From Oribacterium sp. oral taxon 078 str. F0262 (GTDB lineage: Bacteria > Bacillota > Clostridia > Lachnospirales > Lachnospiraceae), in the NCBI RefSeq assembly GCF_000160135.1, contig NZ_GG729933.1:626816-690815 (forward strand): a stretch of 64,000 nucleotides of DNA. The letters run 5' to 3'. The notes under the pieces were generated by a model that had not been told where the DNA came from, searched no databases, and saw nothing but the letters and a program-made list of their open reading frames with translations. The translations under genes and the position numbers were made by a program. This document shows positions 7,779 to 16,617 of this stretch, piece after piece (positions within the stretch are counted from its first letter, which is position 1; the number at the start of each line of letters is the position of its first letter).

Positions 7779-9125
7779 CTATAGGGAATCATCCTCCGGA
7801 AAAAGCATCTCCCGGAAGCGCTCCTCCTGAAAACGAAAGTAGTGGATCGGGCGTCCCTGCCTCCCGGCCTTCTCCGGCTGCTCGCTTTCCCTCAGCTGCT
7901 CCACCATTCCGAGCTCCAGGAGCTTTGCCAGTATGCGGCTGGCGGAGCGGCCGGTCACACCGAGGAGGGAGGAGAGGGACTGGGAGGAGAGCAGCCGGTT
8001 TTTTTCTTCCTGAAAGAGGCTGACCAGCTTTAGAATATTGGTGTCACTGATTCCCTGCTCCCTCGCGAAGAGGAGAGCTTTTTCATTGGTGTAGTCTGCG
8101 GCGAGTCTTGCATCCTGCGAGAGCGGTCCCAGAACGATGTCCTCCTTGTCCACGAGGAAGGCATCATTTCTTCCGTAGCGGTTCGCCTCCATGAGAGCCT
8201 GCTCCGCGAAGCAGCGGCTTCTGTCTCGGGACGCTCCGATGCCGATGCCGATCCGGAAGGGGAAGTCCAGCTTCCTCTTGAGCTCCGTGAGCGCGCGCCT
8301 CAGAAAGTCGAGTGCGCCCGCATTGTCCTCCCCGGCGGGAATCTCGCTGTGAAGCTCAAATTGGTTAAAGCCCTGTTCGATGGAAAAGTGTAAATGTCGG
8401 CTCTTCCGGTAGTCCGCGAGGAACTTGTAGAGGGTGGCTTCGCGGTACTCCTGTTCCTCCTGCTCGATCTCCTCGGAAAAGGGGAGGCGGATCAGGATGC
8501 TCAGGATCTCCTTCTCTGCGATCTGATCGAGCCGAAGCTCATTGAGCGCATTCCGGATCGACTTTACGATCATTTCCTCGGAGGGGAAAACCGCAACATA
8601 GGGGATGCCGAGCTCGTCCAGCTTCTTCAGATTATTGATGCTTCGGGAGAGAATCATATCGATTTTTTTATGCTCCCAGAGCTGCTTTGCGAAGTCGGTG
8701 ATATGTCTGTAATCGTAGTGCCGCTCCGTATAGAAATAGGGCTGATGCTCCTTTGGGAGGTACTGCAGAAGCCCCATGAAGTGATTGGTCGCCGTCAGAA
8801 AATCGCAGAAGACCCGATTCATGCGTATCTCCGGGTGAGAGATCTGAAAATTCAGGAGAATCGAGAGCACATCAATGGGCTCATAGGCGGTGAAGGCACA
8901 GGGGATACGGATATCCGGAAACTTGTGCCGGATATAATGATAGCCGAGCTCTCCGGAGAAGAACATCACATCGCATTTTCCGCGGCAGTCGTGATAGATT
9001 TCGTCGATATCTGTCATCTTCTTATAGATGTAGCGATGAAAACTGCATCCAAAGTCCTGCTCCTCTATGACCTTGTCCACGGGCTCCAGGGAATGGTCCG
9101 GGCTCACAATGGCAACATTTATCAT
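7779..9125 (-). CDS. One-component regulator: PrpR-N-like sensor, degenerate cyclase-like middle domain, winged helix
   Basis: The 448-residue protein is not one I can name. Residues 1-200 resemble the PrpR/PAS-associated substrate-sensing fold: KCDVMFFSGELGYHY, then KKIDMILSRSINNLKKLDELGIPYVAVFPS and a helix. Residues about 240-335 contain FPFRIGIGIGASRDRSRCFAEQALMEANRYG, a pattern like GGDEF/GTP-cyclohydrolase-III folds but without a GGDEF signature. Residues 355-430 carry a winged helix with SLSSLLGVTGRSASRILAKLLELGMVEQL. There is no transmembrane segment, so it likely senses a cytoplasmic ligand. Short direct repeats upstream (9183-9224) may be its site. The regulon is unknown. Confidence 0.6.
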   Translation of the reverse strand: MINVAIVSPDHSLEPVDKVIEEQDFGCSFHRYIYKKMTDIDEIYHDCRGKCDVMFFSGELGYHYIRHKFPDIRIPCAFTAYEPIDVLSILLNFQISHPEIRMNRVFCDFLTATNHFMGLLQYLPKEHQPYFYTERHYDYRHITDFAKQLWEHKKIDMILSRSINNLKKLDELGIPYVAVFPSEEMIVKSIRNALNELRLDQIAEKEILSILIRLPFSEEIEQEEQEYREATLYKFLADYRKSRHLHFSIEQGFNQFELHSEIPAGEDNAGALDFLRRALTELKRKLDFPFRIGIGIGASRDRSRCFAEQALMEANRYGRNDAFLVDKEDIVLGPLSQDARLAADYTNEKALLFAREQGISDTNILKLVSLFQEEKNRLLSSQSLSSLLGVTGRSASRILAKLLELGMVEQLRESEQPEKAGRQGRPIHYFRFQEERFREMLFPEDDSL

Positions 9126-9182
9126 GGCTTTTCCTCTGCGTAAAAGACGGGATTCGCCCTGTGGCGGATCCTTCGTTATTCA

Positions 9183-9224
9183 TAGATAAAGATAGCTATA
9201 TAGATAAAGATAGATATAAAGATA
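9183..9224. promoter_or_regulatory. Direct repeats upstream of the regulator gene, candidate operator
   Basis: TAGATAAAGATAG occurs at 9183-9195 and again at 9201-9213, an 18 bp period, with a third partial copy (TATAAAGATA) ending at 9224. The array begins 58 bp upstream of the regulator start and is unlike the GC-rich surroundings. Confidence 0.4.
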
Positions 9225-9393
9225 CAAAATGCCGACAGAAGGCTGCTTTTGCATCTTCGCATTTTTAATCCGGGAGGCCGCTTTTAAGGCTCCGCCGGAT
9301 CCCCTTCCGCTGGGAAATAGGTAACATAAATTTCGGACAAAGTCAATTAAGTCTTTAAATCACGTCTGCACCGCTTCCCCTTCCCGTAATGTT

Positions 9394-9760
9394 TGCAGTC
9401 TTGTCCGATGCCGAAATGTCCGATGGCGTCCATGGGAGTGCCGGGATTTCCCTGTGTTATTTCCGTAAAATGTCCGTAAAAGTCGATTGCTCGGGGCTTT
9501 GCCCTCTCGCAATCGCCGCCGGTATTCGCATTCCGAGCTTCGCTCTGCGGCTCTCCTGCAGTCTTGTCCGATGCCGAAATGTCCGATGGCGTCCATGGGA
9601 GCGCTGGACTTTCCCTAAGTTATTCCCGTAAAAGTCGATTGCTCGGGGCTTCGCCCTTTCGCAATCACCGCCGGTATTCGCATTCCGAGCTTCGCTCTGC
9701 ATGCTCATACCTGCAGTCTTGTCCGATGCCAGAATGTCCGCCCATGCGAGCATGGCGTCC
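9394..9760. repeat. Long tandem repeat, about 2.3 copies of 155-163 bp
   Basis: Units begin at 9394, 9557 and 9712 with TGCAGTCTTGTCCGATGCC. The first two are near-identical apart from an 8-10 bp deletion and a few substitutions; the third breaks off after about 25-50 bp. Each full unit contains the stem CGATTGC/GCAATCG enclosing a GGGGC/GCCCT hairpin. No protein-coding pattern is evident. Confidence 0.85.
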
Positions 9761-9844
9761 ATTCTGTCGCCTGACAAGGAACTTTTACGGTAAAGTGCCG
9801 CAAAAAACAGGAAAAGAGGCGTAGAAATTTGGGCGGAAATAAGC

Positions 9845-9850
9845 TATAAT
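9845..9850 (+). promoter_or_regulatory. Possible -10 element before ftsK
   Basis: A perfect TATAAT lies at 9845-9850, about 125 bp before the ftsK start. No good -35 hexamer is seen at 16-18 bp, so this is tentative. Confidence 0.35.
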
Positions 9851-9975
9851 ACAAAATATCAGGGGGAAAGAGGCAGGGGGCTTTTCTTTAAACGAGGAGG
9901 AGCGGGCTGCGGATTTTGATTTTGAGAGTGTAGAGAGGGGATGCCGGGGTATCGGCGGCAGCATGTGGGGTTTGA

Positions 9976-12900
9976 ATGACAGCTAAGGGAAAGAGCAGGA
10001 AGAAACGGGAAGCGGAGTCGGAGCTTAAAAGGCAGGCGGGCGGCGCGGGGAGGAGCGCGGGAAAGAACTCTGTCAAGGCGGGAGGACGCGGAAGGACAAG
10101 CTCGGAGAAGAGGAAGAGGGGAAGGAAGACGGCGGAAAAGAGCGCCGCTTCCCGCTCGCTCAGTGCCGCTCCCTCTTCGGATCCGGAGAAGGCGAGCTTC
10201 CGGGAGGAGCTGCTTTTGCTTCTCGCTCTTTCCCTTTCCATATTTCTTTTTCTGAGTAATCTCGGGCTCTGCGGGCCTGTGGGGGATCTGCTCCGGGACC
10301 TGCAGTTTGGGGTCTTCGGGCTGCTGGGAGGACTGCTCCCCTTTGTCCTTTTCTTCACGACGGCTCTTCTCCTCTTTGCGGGGGAGGATCAGAACAGCTC
10401 CAGAAGACTCTGTGCGGCTCTTCTTTTTCTCCTTTTTCTCGGGGCCTTTTTGCAGCTCACGGCGGGAGGCGGTGTCGCGGGGAAGGATATCCGGGAAATC
10501 TATGAGGAGGGTGCCTCCGGAGGAGTCGGCGGAGGCGCAGTCGGCGGGGGGATCGCCCTTCTGCTCTGGCAGGCCGCAGGACAGGCGGGAGCTCTGTTTC
10601 TCCTCTTTATGGGGATGCTGTTCTGCCTCGTCTACGCCTCGGGTCGTCCTCTGCTTGCCCTGCTGATGGGCTTTTCCGCGGGGAAGGTGAGAGAGGCGGA
10701 GGAGGGGATCCGGAGACTTTCTTTCGCTTCGGAGGCTGGAAGGAGAACGACCCCGGCTCCGGCCGCGGAACGGGAGTTCACGGAGATTGACCTTTTGCAG
10801 GGAGAGAAAACAAAGCCGGAGAACCTTCCTCCTGAAGAAAAGAGGAGTGGGGAGGAATCCGAGGAGAAGGGAATTCTGGATTCCTTCCGGGACTTCATCC
10901 GAGGGGGGGAGAGCGGAGAGAAGGAAGATGCGGCGGAAAACAGCGCTGCCTCCTCTCTCAGGATCAAGGGACTCCATCAGGAAGAGAGCTCCCGGCCCAC
11001 GGAGGAAAAGCGGGATCAGGGCGGGGAGAAGGAAAAAGCGGAGGAAGGAAGAAAAGAGATCGAGCTCCCTGTCCTTCCCGGGAGAAGGAAAAGAGCGCAG
11101 CCGGCGGAGGACTATCTCGATTCCGAGCCGGATTATGCGAAATACGGCATGTGGATCGAGCCGGAGGACGATGCCTGGGGGCATAGGGGAGGCGCGGATG
11201 GGGACACAGGACCTTCTCTTCCCCTTACAGAAGCTGCGGGGCCCTCGGGAGTGCGGAGGAGAAGAGCCCGCATGGATTCGAAGCGGAAGCGGGGGATCCG
11301 CGGGAGCAGGAGCTTCCCCAGCGTTTCCGACGAGGCCGATATCGCAAAGGAAGGGGCGGGGACGGAGTCCGTCTCCGAAGAGGAGCTCTGGATCGATGAG
11401 AAGGAGGCACTCTCCCGCGAGCTTCATGCAGCCGCCCCGGATCCTGTCCGGCCGAGTGAGGAAAGGGACAGGGAGAAGACCGGGGAGAGCCGGAAGGCTG
11501 CGGATCCCTCGCCGAGGGAGGCATCGGAATCCTTCGGCAAAGAGGAAAGGGGAAAGCCCCCTCGGAAGGGGAAGGAGCACAGCTACCATGTTCCGCCGCT
11601 CTCTTTTCTTAAGACAGGAGGGGCACAGGGCGCGGACAGCAGGGAGGAAATTGAGCGAAATGCTCTCACGCTTCAAAAGACGCTGGAGAGCTTCGGCGTC
11701 GGAGTCAGCGTGAGCGATGTCTCTGTGGGACCCGCTGTCACCCGCTATGAGCTGCAGCCCGAGCAGGGGGTAAAGGTCTCCCGCATTGTCTCCCTGAGCA
11801 ATGACATCAAGATGCGGCTCGCTGCCTCCGATATCCGGATCGAAGCGCCGATCCCGGGGAAGTCCGCAGTCGGCATCGAGGTCCCGAATCGGAACAGCCA
11901 GACGGTATATCTGGGAGATATTCTCTCTTCAGCGGAGTTTCGGAACGCGAAGATGGAGCTTTCCTTCGGGGTCGGAAAGGATATCGAGGGGAAAACGGTG
12001 GTGACGGACATCGCGAAGATGCCGCATCTCCTCATCGCCGGGGCTACGGGCTCCGGGAAATCGGTCTCCATCAATACTTTGATCATGTCCCTGATCTACC
12101 GTTACAGCCCGGAGGAGGTGCGGATGATCATGGTGGATCCGAAGGTCGTGGAGCTCCAGGTCTATAACGGCATCCCCCATCTGCTGATCCCCGTTGTGAC
12201 GGATCCGAAGAAGGCCGCCGCCGCTCTGAACTGGGCGGTCGCCGAGATGAGCGATCGCTATAAGAAGTTCGCGGAGGCCGGAGTCAGGGATCTGAAGGGC
12301 TATAACAGGAGGATAGCTGAGCTCGGAGGGGACGCGGCAGCGGAGAAGCTTCCGAAGATCGTCATCATTATCGATGAGCTTGCGGATCTTATGATGGTCT
12401 CCGCCCAGGAGGTGGAGGAGGCGATCTGCCGGATCGCGCAGCTTGCCAGGGCCTGCGGCATGCATCTTGTGATCGCGACCCAGAGACCTTCCGTCAATGT
12501 CATCACGGGGCTCATCAAGGCCAATGTCCCGTCGAGAATCGCCTTTGCGGTATCGAGCGGGGTGGATTCCAGGACCATCATCGATATGAACGGCGCGGAG
12601 AAGCTCCTCGGGAAGGGAGATATGCTCTTCTTCCCCCAGGGGATTCCGAAGCCGGTCAGGGTGCAGGGGGCCTTTGTCTCCGATCAGGAGGTGCAGGATG
12701 CGGTGGAATATCTGAAGGAGCACACGGAGAGCGATTACAGCGAGGAGCTGAGCTCCAGCATCGAGAATCCCCTCTCCGGAGAGAGCCGGGCGGAGAGCGA
12801 CAGGGATGAACTCTTCCGGGAGGCGGGAGAGCTTGTCACCGAGGCGGAGAAGGCCTCGATCGGCATGCTGCAGCGGAGATTCCGTATCGGCTTTAACCGC

Positions 12901-13050
12901 GCGGCCCGCATCATGGATCAGCTCTCGGATTATGGAGTGGTCGGAGCGGAGGAGGGGACGAAGGGGCGGAAGGTCCAGATGACGAAGGAGGAGTTCCTAT
13001 CGTTCCTTTCGGAGAGAGAAGGGGAGAGTGCCGCAGGAGGGCGGAAATAG
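9976..13050 (+). CDS. ftsK: DNA translocase FtsK/SpoIIIE
   Basis: The 1024-residue protein has four hydrophobic segments between about residues 75 and 235 and a long, highly charged linker to about 540. Its RecA-like motor domain has Walker A GATGSGKS near residue 690, IMVDPKVVELQVYNGIPHL and IVIIIDELADLMM. A C-terminal winged-helix gamma domain follows (MLQRRFRIGFNRAARIMDQL). FtsK/SpoIIIE pumps DNA through the division or sporulation septum. The linker is longer than in Bacillus SpoIIIE and rich in Glu, Arg and Gly. The upstream ribosome site is weak (GTGGGG). Confidence 0.95.
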   Translation: MTAKGKSRKKREAESELKRQAGGAGRSAGKNSVKAGGRGRTSSEKRKRGRKTAEKSAASRSLSAAPSSDPEKASFREELLLLLALSLSIFLFLSNLGLCGPVGDLLRDLQFGVFGLLGGLLPFVLFFTTALLLFAGEDQNSSRRLCAALLFLLFLGAFLQLTAGGGVAGKDIREIYEEGASGGVGGGAVGGGIALLLWQAAGQAGALFLLFMGMLFCLVYASGRPLLALLMGFSAGKVREAEEGIRRLSFASEAGRRTTPAPAAEREFTEIDLLQGEKTKPENLPPEEKRSGEESEEKGILDSFRDFIRGGESGEKEDAAENSAASSLRIKGLHQEESSRPTEEKRDQGGEKEKAEEGRKEIELPVLPGRRKRAQPAEDYLDSEPDYAKYGMWIEPEDDAWGHRGGADGDTGPSLPLTEAAGPSGVRRRRARMDSKRKRGIRGSRSFPSVSDEADIAKEGAGTESVSEEELWIDEKEALSRELHAAAPDPVRPSEERDREKTGESRKAADPSPREASESFGKEERGKPPRKGKEHSYHVPPLSFLKTGGAQGADSREEIERNALTLQKTLESFGVGVSVSDVSVGPAVTRYELQPEQGVKVSRIVSLSNDIKMRLAASDIRIEAPIPGKSAVGIEVPNRNSQTVYLGDILSSAEFRNAKMELSFGVGKDIEGKTVVTDIAKMPHLLIAGATGSGKSVSINTLIMSLIYRYSPEEVRMIMVDPKVVELQVYNGIPHLLIPVVTDPKKAAAALNWAVAEMSDRYKKFAEAGVRDLKGYNRRIAELGGDAAAEKLPKIVIIIDELADLMMVSAQEVEEAICRIAQLARACGMHLVIATQRPSVNVITGLIKANVPSRIAFAVSSGVDSRTIIDMNGAEKLLGKGDMLFFPQGIPKPVRVQGAFVSDQEVQDAVEYLKEHTESDYSEELSSSIENPLSGESRAESDRDELFREAGELVTEAEKASIGMLQRRFRIGFNRAARIMDQLSDYGVVGAEEGTKGRKVQMTKEEFLSFLSEREGESAAGGRK

Positions 13051-13051
13051 G

Positions 13052-13180
13052 AAAGAAAAAGAAATAGGAAGCAGGAAAGAGAAAGAAGTGGGAAAGAGGA
13101 GATAGAGAAGAGGGCATAGAGAAGAGGGCTGAGACAGAAGGCATAGAGCAGAGGGATAGGGATAGAGAGAGGGAGAAAAC
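13052..13180 (+). repeat. Polypurine tract between ftsK and fhs
   Basis: Nearly all bases on the + strand are A or G, with repeated GATAGAGAAGAGGG-like motifs (for example ATAGAGAAGAGGGC twice near 13100-13125). It resembles the tract at 6936-7160. Confidence 0.6.
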
Positions 13181-13192
13181 TTCGTGCAGCAG

Positions 13193-13213
13193 GAGAAATT
13201 ATTCTAATTTCTC
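13193..13213. promoter_or_regulatory. Perfect inverted repeat upstream of fhs
   Basis: GAGAAATTA and TAATTTCTC flank a 3 bp centre, 32 bp before the fhs start. It is AT-rich in a GC-rich area and could be an operator or small hairpin. Confidence 0.4.
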
Positions 13214-13244
13214 TGGTTTATACATCAAGCAAGGAGGAAAAAAG

Positions 13245-14912
13245 ATGAAATCGGATATCCAGATCTCCCAGGAAGCGGAGCTTCGCAGAATCAGGGACGT
13301 GGCGGAAAACTATGGTATCCAGGAGGACGAGCTTGAGCTCTACGGAAAGTACAAGGCGAAGCTTTCCCGCGAGCTTTGGGACAGGGTGAAGGATCGGCCG
13401 GACGGGAAGCTTGTTCTGGTGACGGCCATCAATCCGACACCGGCCGGAGAGGGAAAGACGACGACCTCGGTCGGTCTCTGCGACGCACTGAACCTGCTGG
13501 GGAAGAAGACTGTCGTCGCGCTCCGCGAGCCGAGCCTCGGGCCCTGCTTCGGCGTCAAGGGAGGCGCCGCAGGCGGCGGATATGCCCAGGTTATCCCGAT
13601 GGAGGATCTGAACCTGCACTTCACCGGTGACTTCCACGCGATCACCAGCGCGAACAACCTTCTCTCCGCGATGCTCGACAATCATCTGAAGCAGGGAAAT
13701 CTGCGCAGGATCGACCCTAAGAGGATCGTGTGGAAGAGAGTCCTCGACATGAACGACCGTTCCCTTCGGAATATCGTCATCGGACTCGGCGGCTCCGGGG
13801 ACGGGGTTGTCCGGGAGGATCACTTTATGATCACGGTGGCCTCCGAGGTCATGGCAATCCTCTGCCTTGCGACGGACGAGAATGATTTAAAGGAGCGCCT
13901 GAAGAGAATCGTCGTGGCCTATGATGTGGAGGGGAAGCCTGTGACAGCGGACGACATCCAGGCGGCAGGCTCCATGGCAGTTCTCCTTAAGGACGCTTTA
14001 AAGCCGAATATCCTCCAGACGCTGGAAGGCAATATAGCGGTCATCCACGGCGGACCGTTCGCGAATATCGCCCACGGCTGCAACTCCGTTCAGGCGACTC
14101 GCTTCGCCCTGAAGCTCTCCGATATCGCGATCACGGAGGCGGGCTTCGGAGCGGATCTCGGCGCGGAGAAGTTCTTTGACATCAAGTGCCGCATGGCGGG
14201 CTTCCGTCCGGATGCCACGGTTTTAGTTGCCACGGTGCGCGCTCTGAAGTATAATGGCGGCGTGGCAAAGGCGGATCTTGCGGGAGAGAATCTCGAGGCG
14301 CTCAAGAAGGGCATCGTCAATCTGGAGAAGCACATCGAGAATCTCCATGAGTTCGGCATGCCGGTCGTCGTTGCGATCAACCGTTTCCCGACGGATACCG
14401 ATGCGGAGCTCAAATTCGTCGAGGACTTCTGCCGGGAGAGAAATGTGGAGTTCGCGCTCTCCGAGGTCCACGGAAAGGGCGGAGAAGGCGGAAGGCAGCT
14501 GGCGGAGACCCTGCTCCGGGTGCTCGATGAGGGGAAGGCGAATTTCCGCTTCGTCCAGGAGGACGGACAGAGTCTGAAGGAGAAGATTGAGGCCGTCGCG
14601 AAGAAGATCTACGGCGCTTCCAAGGTGAGCTTCTCCCCGAAGGCCACAAAGGAGCTTCAGAAGTATGAGGAGCTCGGCTTCGGCGGCTTCCCGGTCTGTA
14701 TGGCGAAGACCCAGTACAGCCTCTCCGATGATCCGAAGAAGCTCGGGAGACCGAGAGACTTTGAGCTCACGGTGCGGGATGTGAATGTCTCTGCGGGAGC
14801 CGGCTTTGTCGTCGTTCTGACGGGAGATATCATGACGCTTCCCGGACTTCCGAAGAGACCGGCGGCCGTTGACATCGACCTCGTCGACGGAAAGATCGTG
14901 GGGCTGTTCTAA
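13245..14912 (+). CDS. fhs: Formate--tetrahydrofolate ligase
   Basis: The 555-residue enzyme makes 10-formyl-tetrahydrofolate from formate, THF and ATP, feeding purine and formyl-Met synthesis. Landmarks are the ATP loop [14 protein letters not shown] near residue 65, [41 protein letters not shown] and the C-terminal [17 protein letters not shown]. The length is normal for the family. A strong AAGGAGG ribosome site precedes the ATG. It stands alone between two sizeable gaps. Confidence 0.97.
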   Translation: MKSDIQISQEAELRRIRDVAENYGIQEDELELYGKYKAKLSRELWDRVKDRPDGKLVLVTAINPTPAGEGKTTTSVGLCDALNLLGKKTVVALREPSLGPCFGVKGGAAGGGYAQVIPMEDLNLHFTGDFHAITSANNLLSAMLDNHLKQGNLRRIDPKRIVWKRVLDMNDRSLRNIVIGLGGSGDGVVREDHFMITVASEVMAILCLATDENDLKERLKRIVVAYDVEGKPVTADDIQAAGSMAVLLKDALKPNILQTLEGNIAVIHGGPFANIAHGCNSVQATRFALKLSDIAITEAGFGADLGAEKFFDIKCRMAGFRPDATVLVATVRALKYNGGVAKADLAGENLEALKKGIVNLEKHIENLHEFGMPVVVAINRFPTDTDAELKFVEDFCRERNVEFALSEVHGKGGEGGRQLAETLLRVLDEGKANFRFVQEDGQSLKEKIEAVAKKIYGASKVSFSPKATKELQKYEELGFGGFPVCMAKTQYSLSDDPKKLGRPRDFELTVRDVNVSAGAGFVVVLTGDIMTLPGLPKRPAAVDIDLVDGKIVGLF

Positions 14913-15002
14913 GGAGGAACAGGTTCCGGAAAAAAGATTTGCGCTAGGGGCGTAATGCCGGAAAAGTGTGCGAAACGCCGATCCGGTATCAGGCCGGATA
15001 AG

Positions 15003-15044
15003 GGGAAGCGCTGATGCCGAAGTGCTGCGGCATCGGCGCTTCCC
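15003..15044. repeat. Strong hairpin between fhs and murE
   Basis: A 17 bp stem (arms GGGAAGCGCTGATGCCG and CGGCATCGGCGCTTCCC, one T-G wobble) closes an 8 nt loop. There is no T run after it, so a classical intrinsic terminator is unlikely. It may be an mRNA processing or attenuation structure. Confidence 0.6.
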
Positions 15045-15114
15045 GCAGTCTATGGGCGCTTTCCCGGCTTTTCCGAGGAGAACTGCGATAGAGGGGAGAG
15101 GGAGGAGAGGAATT

Positions 15115-16608
15115 ATGGCAAAATTCAGCGAGTGGCTGGACGGGCTTGACTACGAGCTTTTGCATGGAGACCCGGAAAAGGTGGAGGTCGGGGAAGTCAT
15201 TTATGATTCCAGAAAGGCCGGAAGGGGTTCGGTCTTTGTCTGCATGAGAGGAAGCACGACGGATTCCCACTCCTTCCTCCAAAAGGTCATCGCGGAGGGG
15301 ACGGAGGCGATCGTCGTGGAGGAGGAGAGCTCAATGCTCCCGGTGGATCTTCGGGAGATCTATGAGGGTATCGCGGTGGTGAGGGTTCCGTCCTCCCGCG
15401 AGGCTCTCGCGAAGCTCTCCGCCGCGCGCTTCGGCTTTCCGTCCCGGGAGATGAGGGTCATCGCGGTTACGGGGACAAAGGGAAAGACGACGACGGCGCA
15501 TATGATCCGGAGCATACTGGAGAGCGCCGGAGAGAGCTGCGGCCTCATCGGAACCACGGGCGTTGATTACGCGGGGATCCACGAGGAGACGAAAAATACG
15601 ACGCCGGAGTCCTATGAGCTTCAGGATCTCTTTCGGAGGATGGCGGACAGAGGCTGCGGCTATGTCGTGATGGAGGCGAGCTCGCAGGGCTTTAAGCTCT
15701 ACAGGACCGACGCGATTGACTTCGACTATGGCATCTTCACCAATATCGAGCCGGACCACATCGGCCCGAATGAGCATAAGGACTTCGAGGAGTACAAATA
15801 CTATAAATCCCGCATTTTCCGGCAGAGCAGGGTCGGCCTCATCAATCGGGACTCCCCCTATGCGGAGGAGCTGATCGCAGGGGCGAAGTGCAGGATGTAC
15901 TGCTTTGGCATCGATAAGAGCGCGGACTTTATGGCGGAGGGCATCCAGGCTGTCAACAGCCCCGACTTTGTCGGATCGGAGTTCCAGGTGATCGGCATGG
16001 CGAAGCTCGATGTCCGGCTGAATCTCCCCGGAAAATACAATGTCTATAACGCCATGGCGGCGATCTCCGTCTGCTCCCTCATCGGGATCCGGAATTCCGC
16101 GATCTTAAAGGCGCTCCGCCTCATCCGGGTGAACGGCAGGATGGAGCTCGCCTTTAAGAATGACACCATGTCTGTGATCGTCGATTACGCCCACAATGCG
16201 ATGGGCATGGAAAATCTCCTTGAGACGCTCCGGGAATATCATCCGAAGCGACTCGTCGTGGTCTTCGGCTGCGGGGGAAACCGCTCGAAGGAGCGAAGAT
16301 ACGGCATGGGGGAGACCGCGGCGAGGCTTGCGGACTTCTCTGTCCTCACTGCGGACAATTCCCGCTTCGAGCGGACGGAGGACATTATCTCGGACATCAA
16401 GTCCCGTCTCGTCCCTCTCGGGGGCCGCTATGCGGAGATCCCGGACCGAAGAGAGGCGATAGAATACGCGATGAAAAACGCGGAAAAGGGGGACATCATC
16501 GCCGTGATCGGGAAGGGGCACGAGGACTATAATGAGGTAAACGGCGCGCGGACCCACTTTCTGGACCGGGAGGTCATAGAGGAGACGGCGAGAAAATTTT
16601 CATTGTGA
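15115..16608 (+). CDS. murE: UDP-MurNAc-tripeptide synthetase (MurE)
   Basis: The 497-residue ligase adds the third amino acid to UDP-MurNAc-L-Ala-D-Glu. Visible are the N-terminal VIYDSRKAGRGSVFVCM, the ATP loop VTGTKGKTTTAHMI, the TTGVDY loop, IFTNIEPDHIG, VDYAHNAMGMENLL and the closing GKGHEDY. The substrate motif reads DNSR instead of the usual meso-diaminopimelate DNPR, with the key Arg kept, so DAP is still the likely substrate. The ATG at 15115 follows GGAGGAGAGG; an upstream frame to 14968 lacks family similarity. murF follows after 9 bp. Confidence 0.93.
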   Translation: MAKFSEWLDGLDYELLHGDPEKVEVGEVIYDSRKAGRGSVFVCMRGSTTDSHSFLQKVIAEGTEAIVVEEESSMLPVDLREIYEGIAVVRVPSSREALAKLSAARFGFPSREMRVIAVTGTKGKTTTAHMIRSILESAGESCGLIGTTGVDYAGIHEETKNTTPESYELQDLFRRMADRGCGYVVMEASSQGFKLYRTDAIDFDYGIFTNIEPDHIGPNEHKDFEEYKYYKSRIFRQSRVGLINRDSPYAEELIAGAKCRMYCFGIDKSADFMAEGIQAVNSPDFVGSEFQVIGMAKLDVRLNLPGKYNVYNAMAAISVCSLIGIRNSAILKALRLIRVNGRMELAFKNDTMSVIVDYAHNAMGMENLLETLREYHPKRLVVVFGCGGNRSKERRYGMGETAARLADFSVLTADNSRFERTEDIISDIKSRLVPLGGRYAEIPDRREAIEYAMKNAEKGDIIAVIGKGHEDYNEVNGARTHFLDREVIEETARKFSL

Positions 16609-16617
16609 GGAGGAGCT

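Larger units (their letters stand above)
9126..9975. other. 850 bp repeat-rich gap between divergent genes
   Basis: It holds short AT-rich direct repeats (9183-9224), a 155-163 bp tandem repeat (9394-9760) and a possible promoter before ftsK. Open frames over the tandem repeats simply mirror the repeats and are not convincing genes. Confidence 0.7.

Noticed and set aside
9360-9824. Short open frames over the tandem repeats
   Set aside because: They occur on both strands, mirror the repeat unit and have no protein-like conservation or ribosome sites.
9859-11676. 605-codon minus-strand frame opposite ftsK
   Set aside because: It is antisense to the charged linker and motor of a clear ftsK gene and rich in Arg/Pro/Ser, typical of shadow frames in GC-rich DNA.
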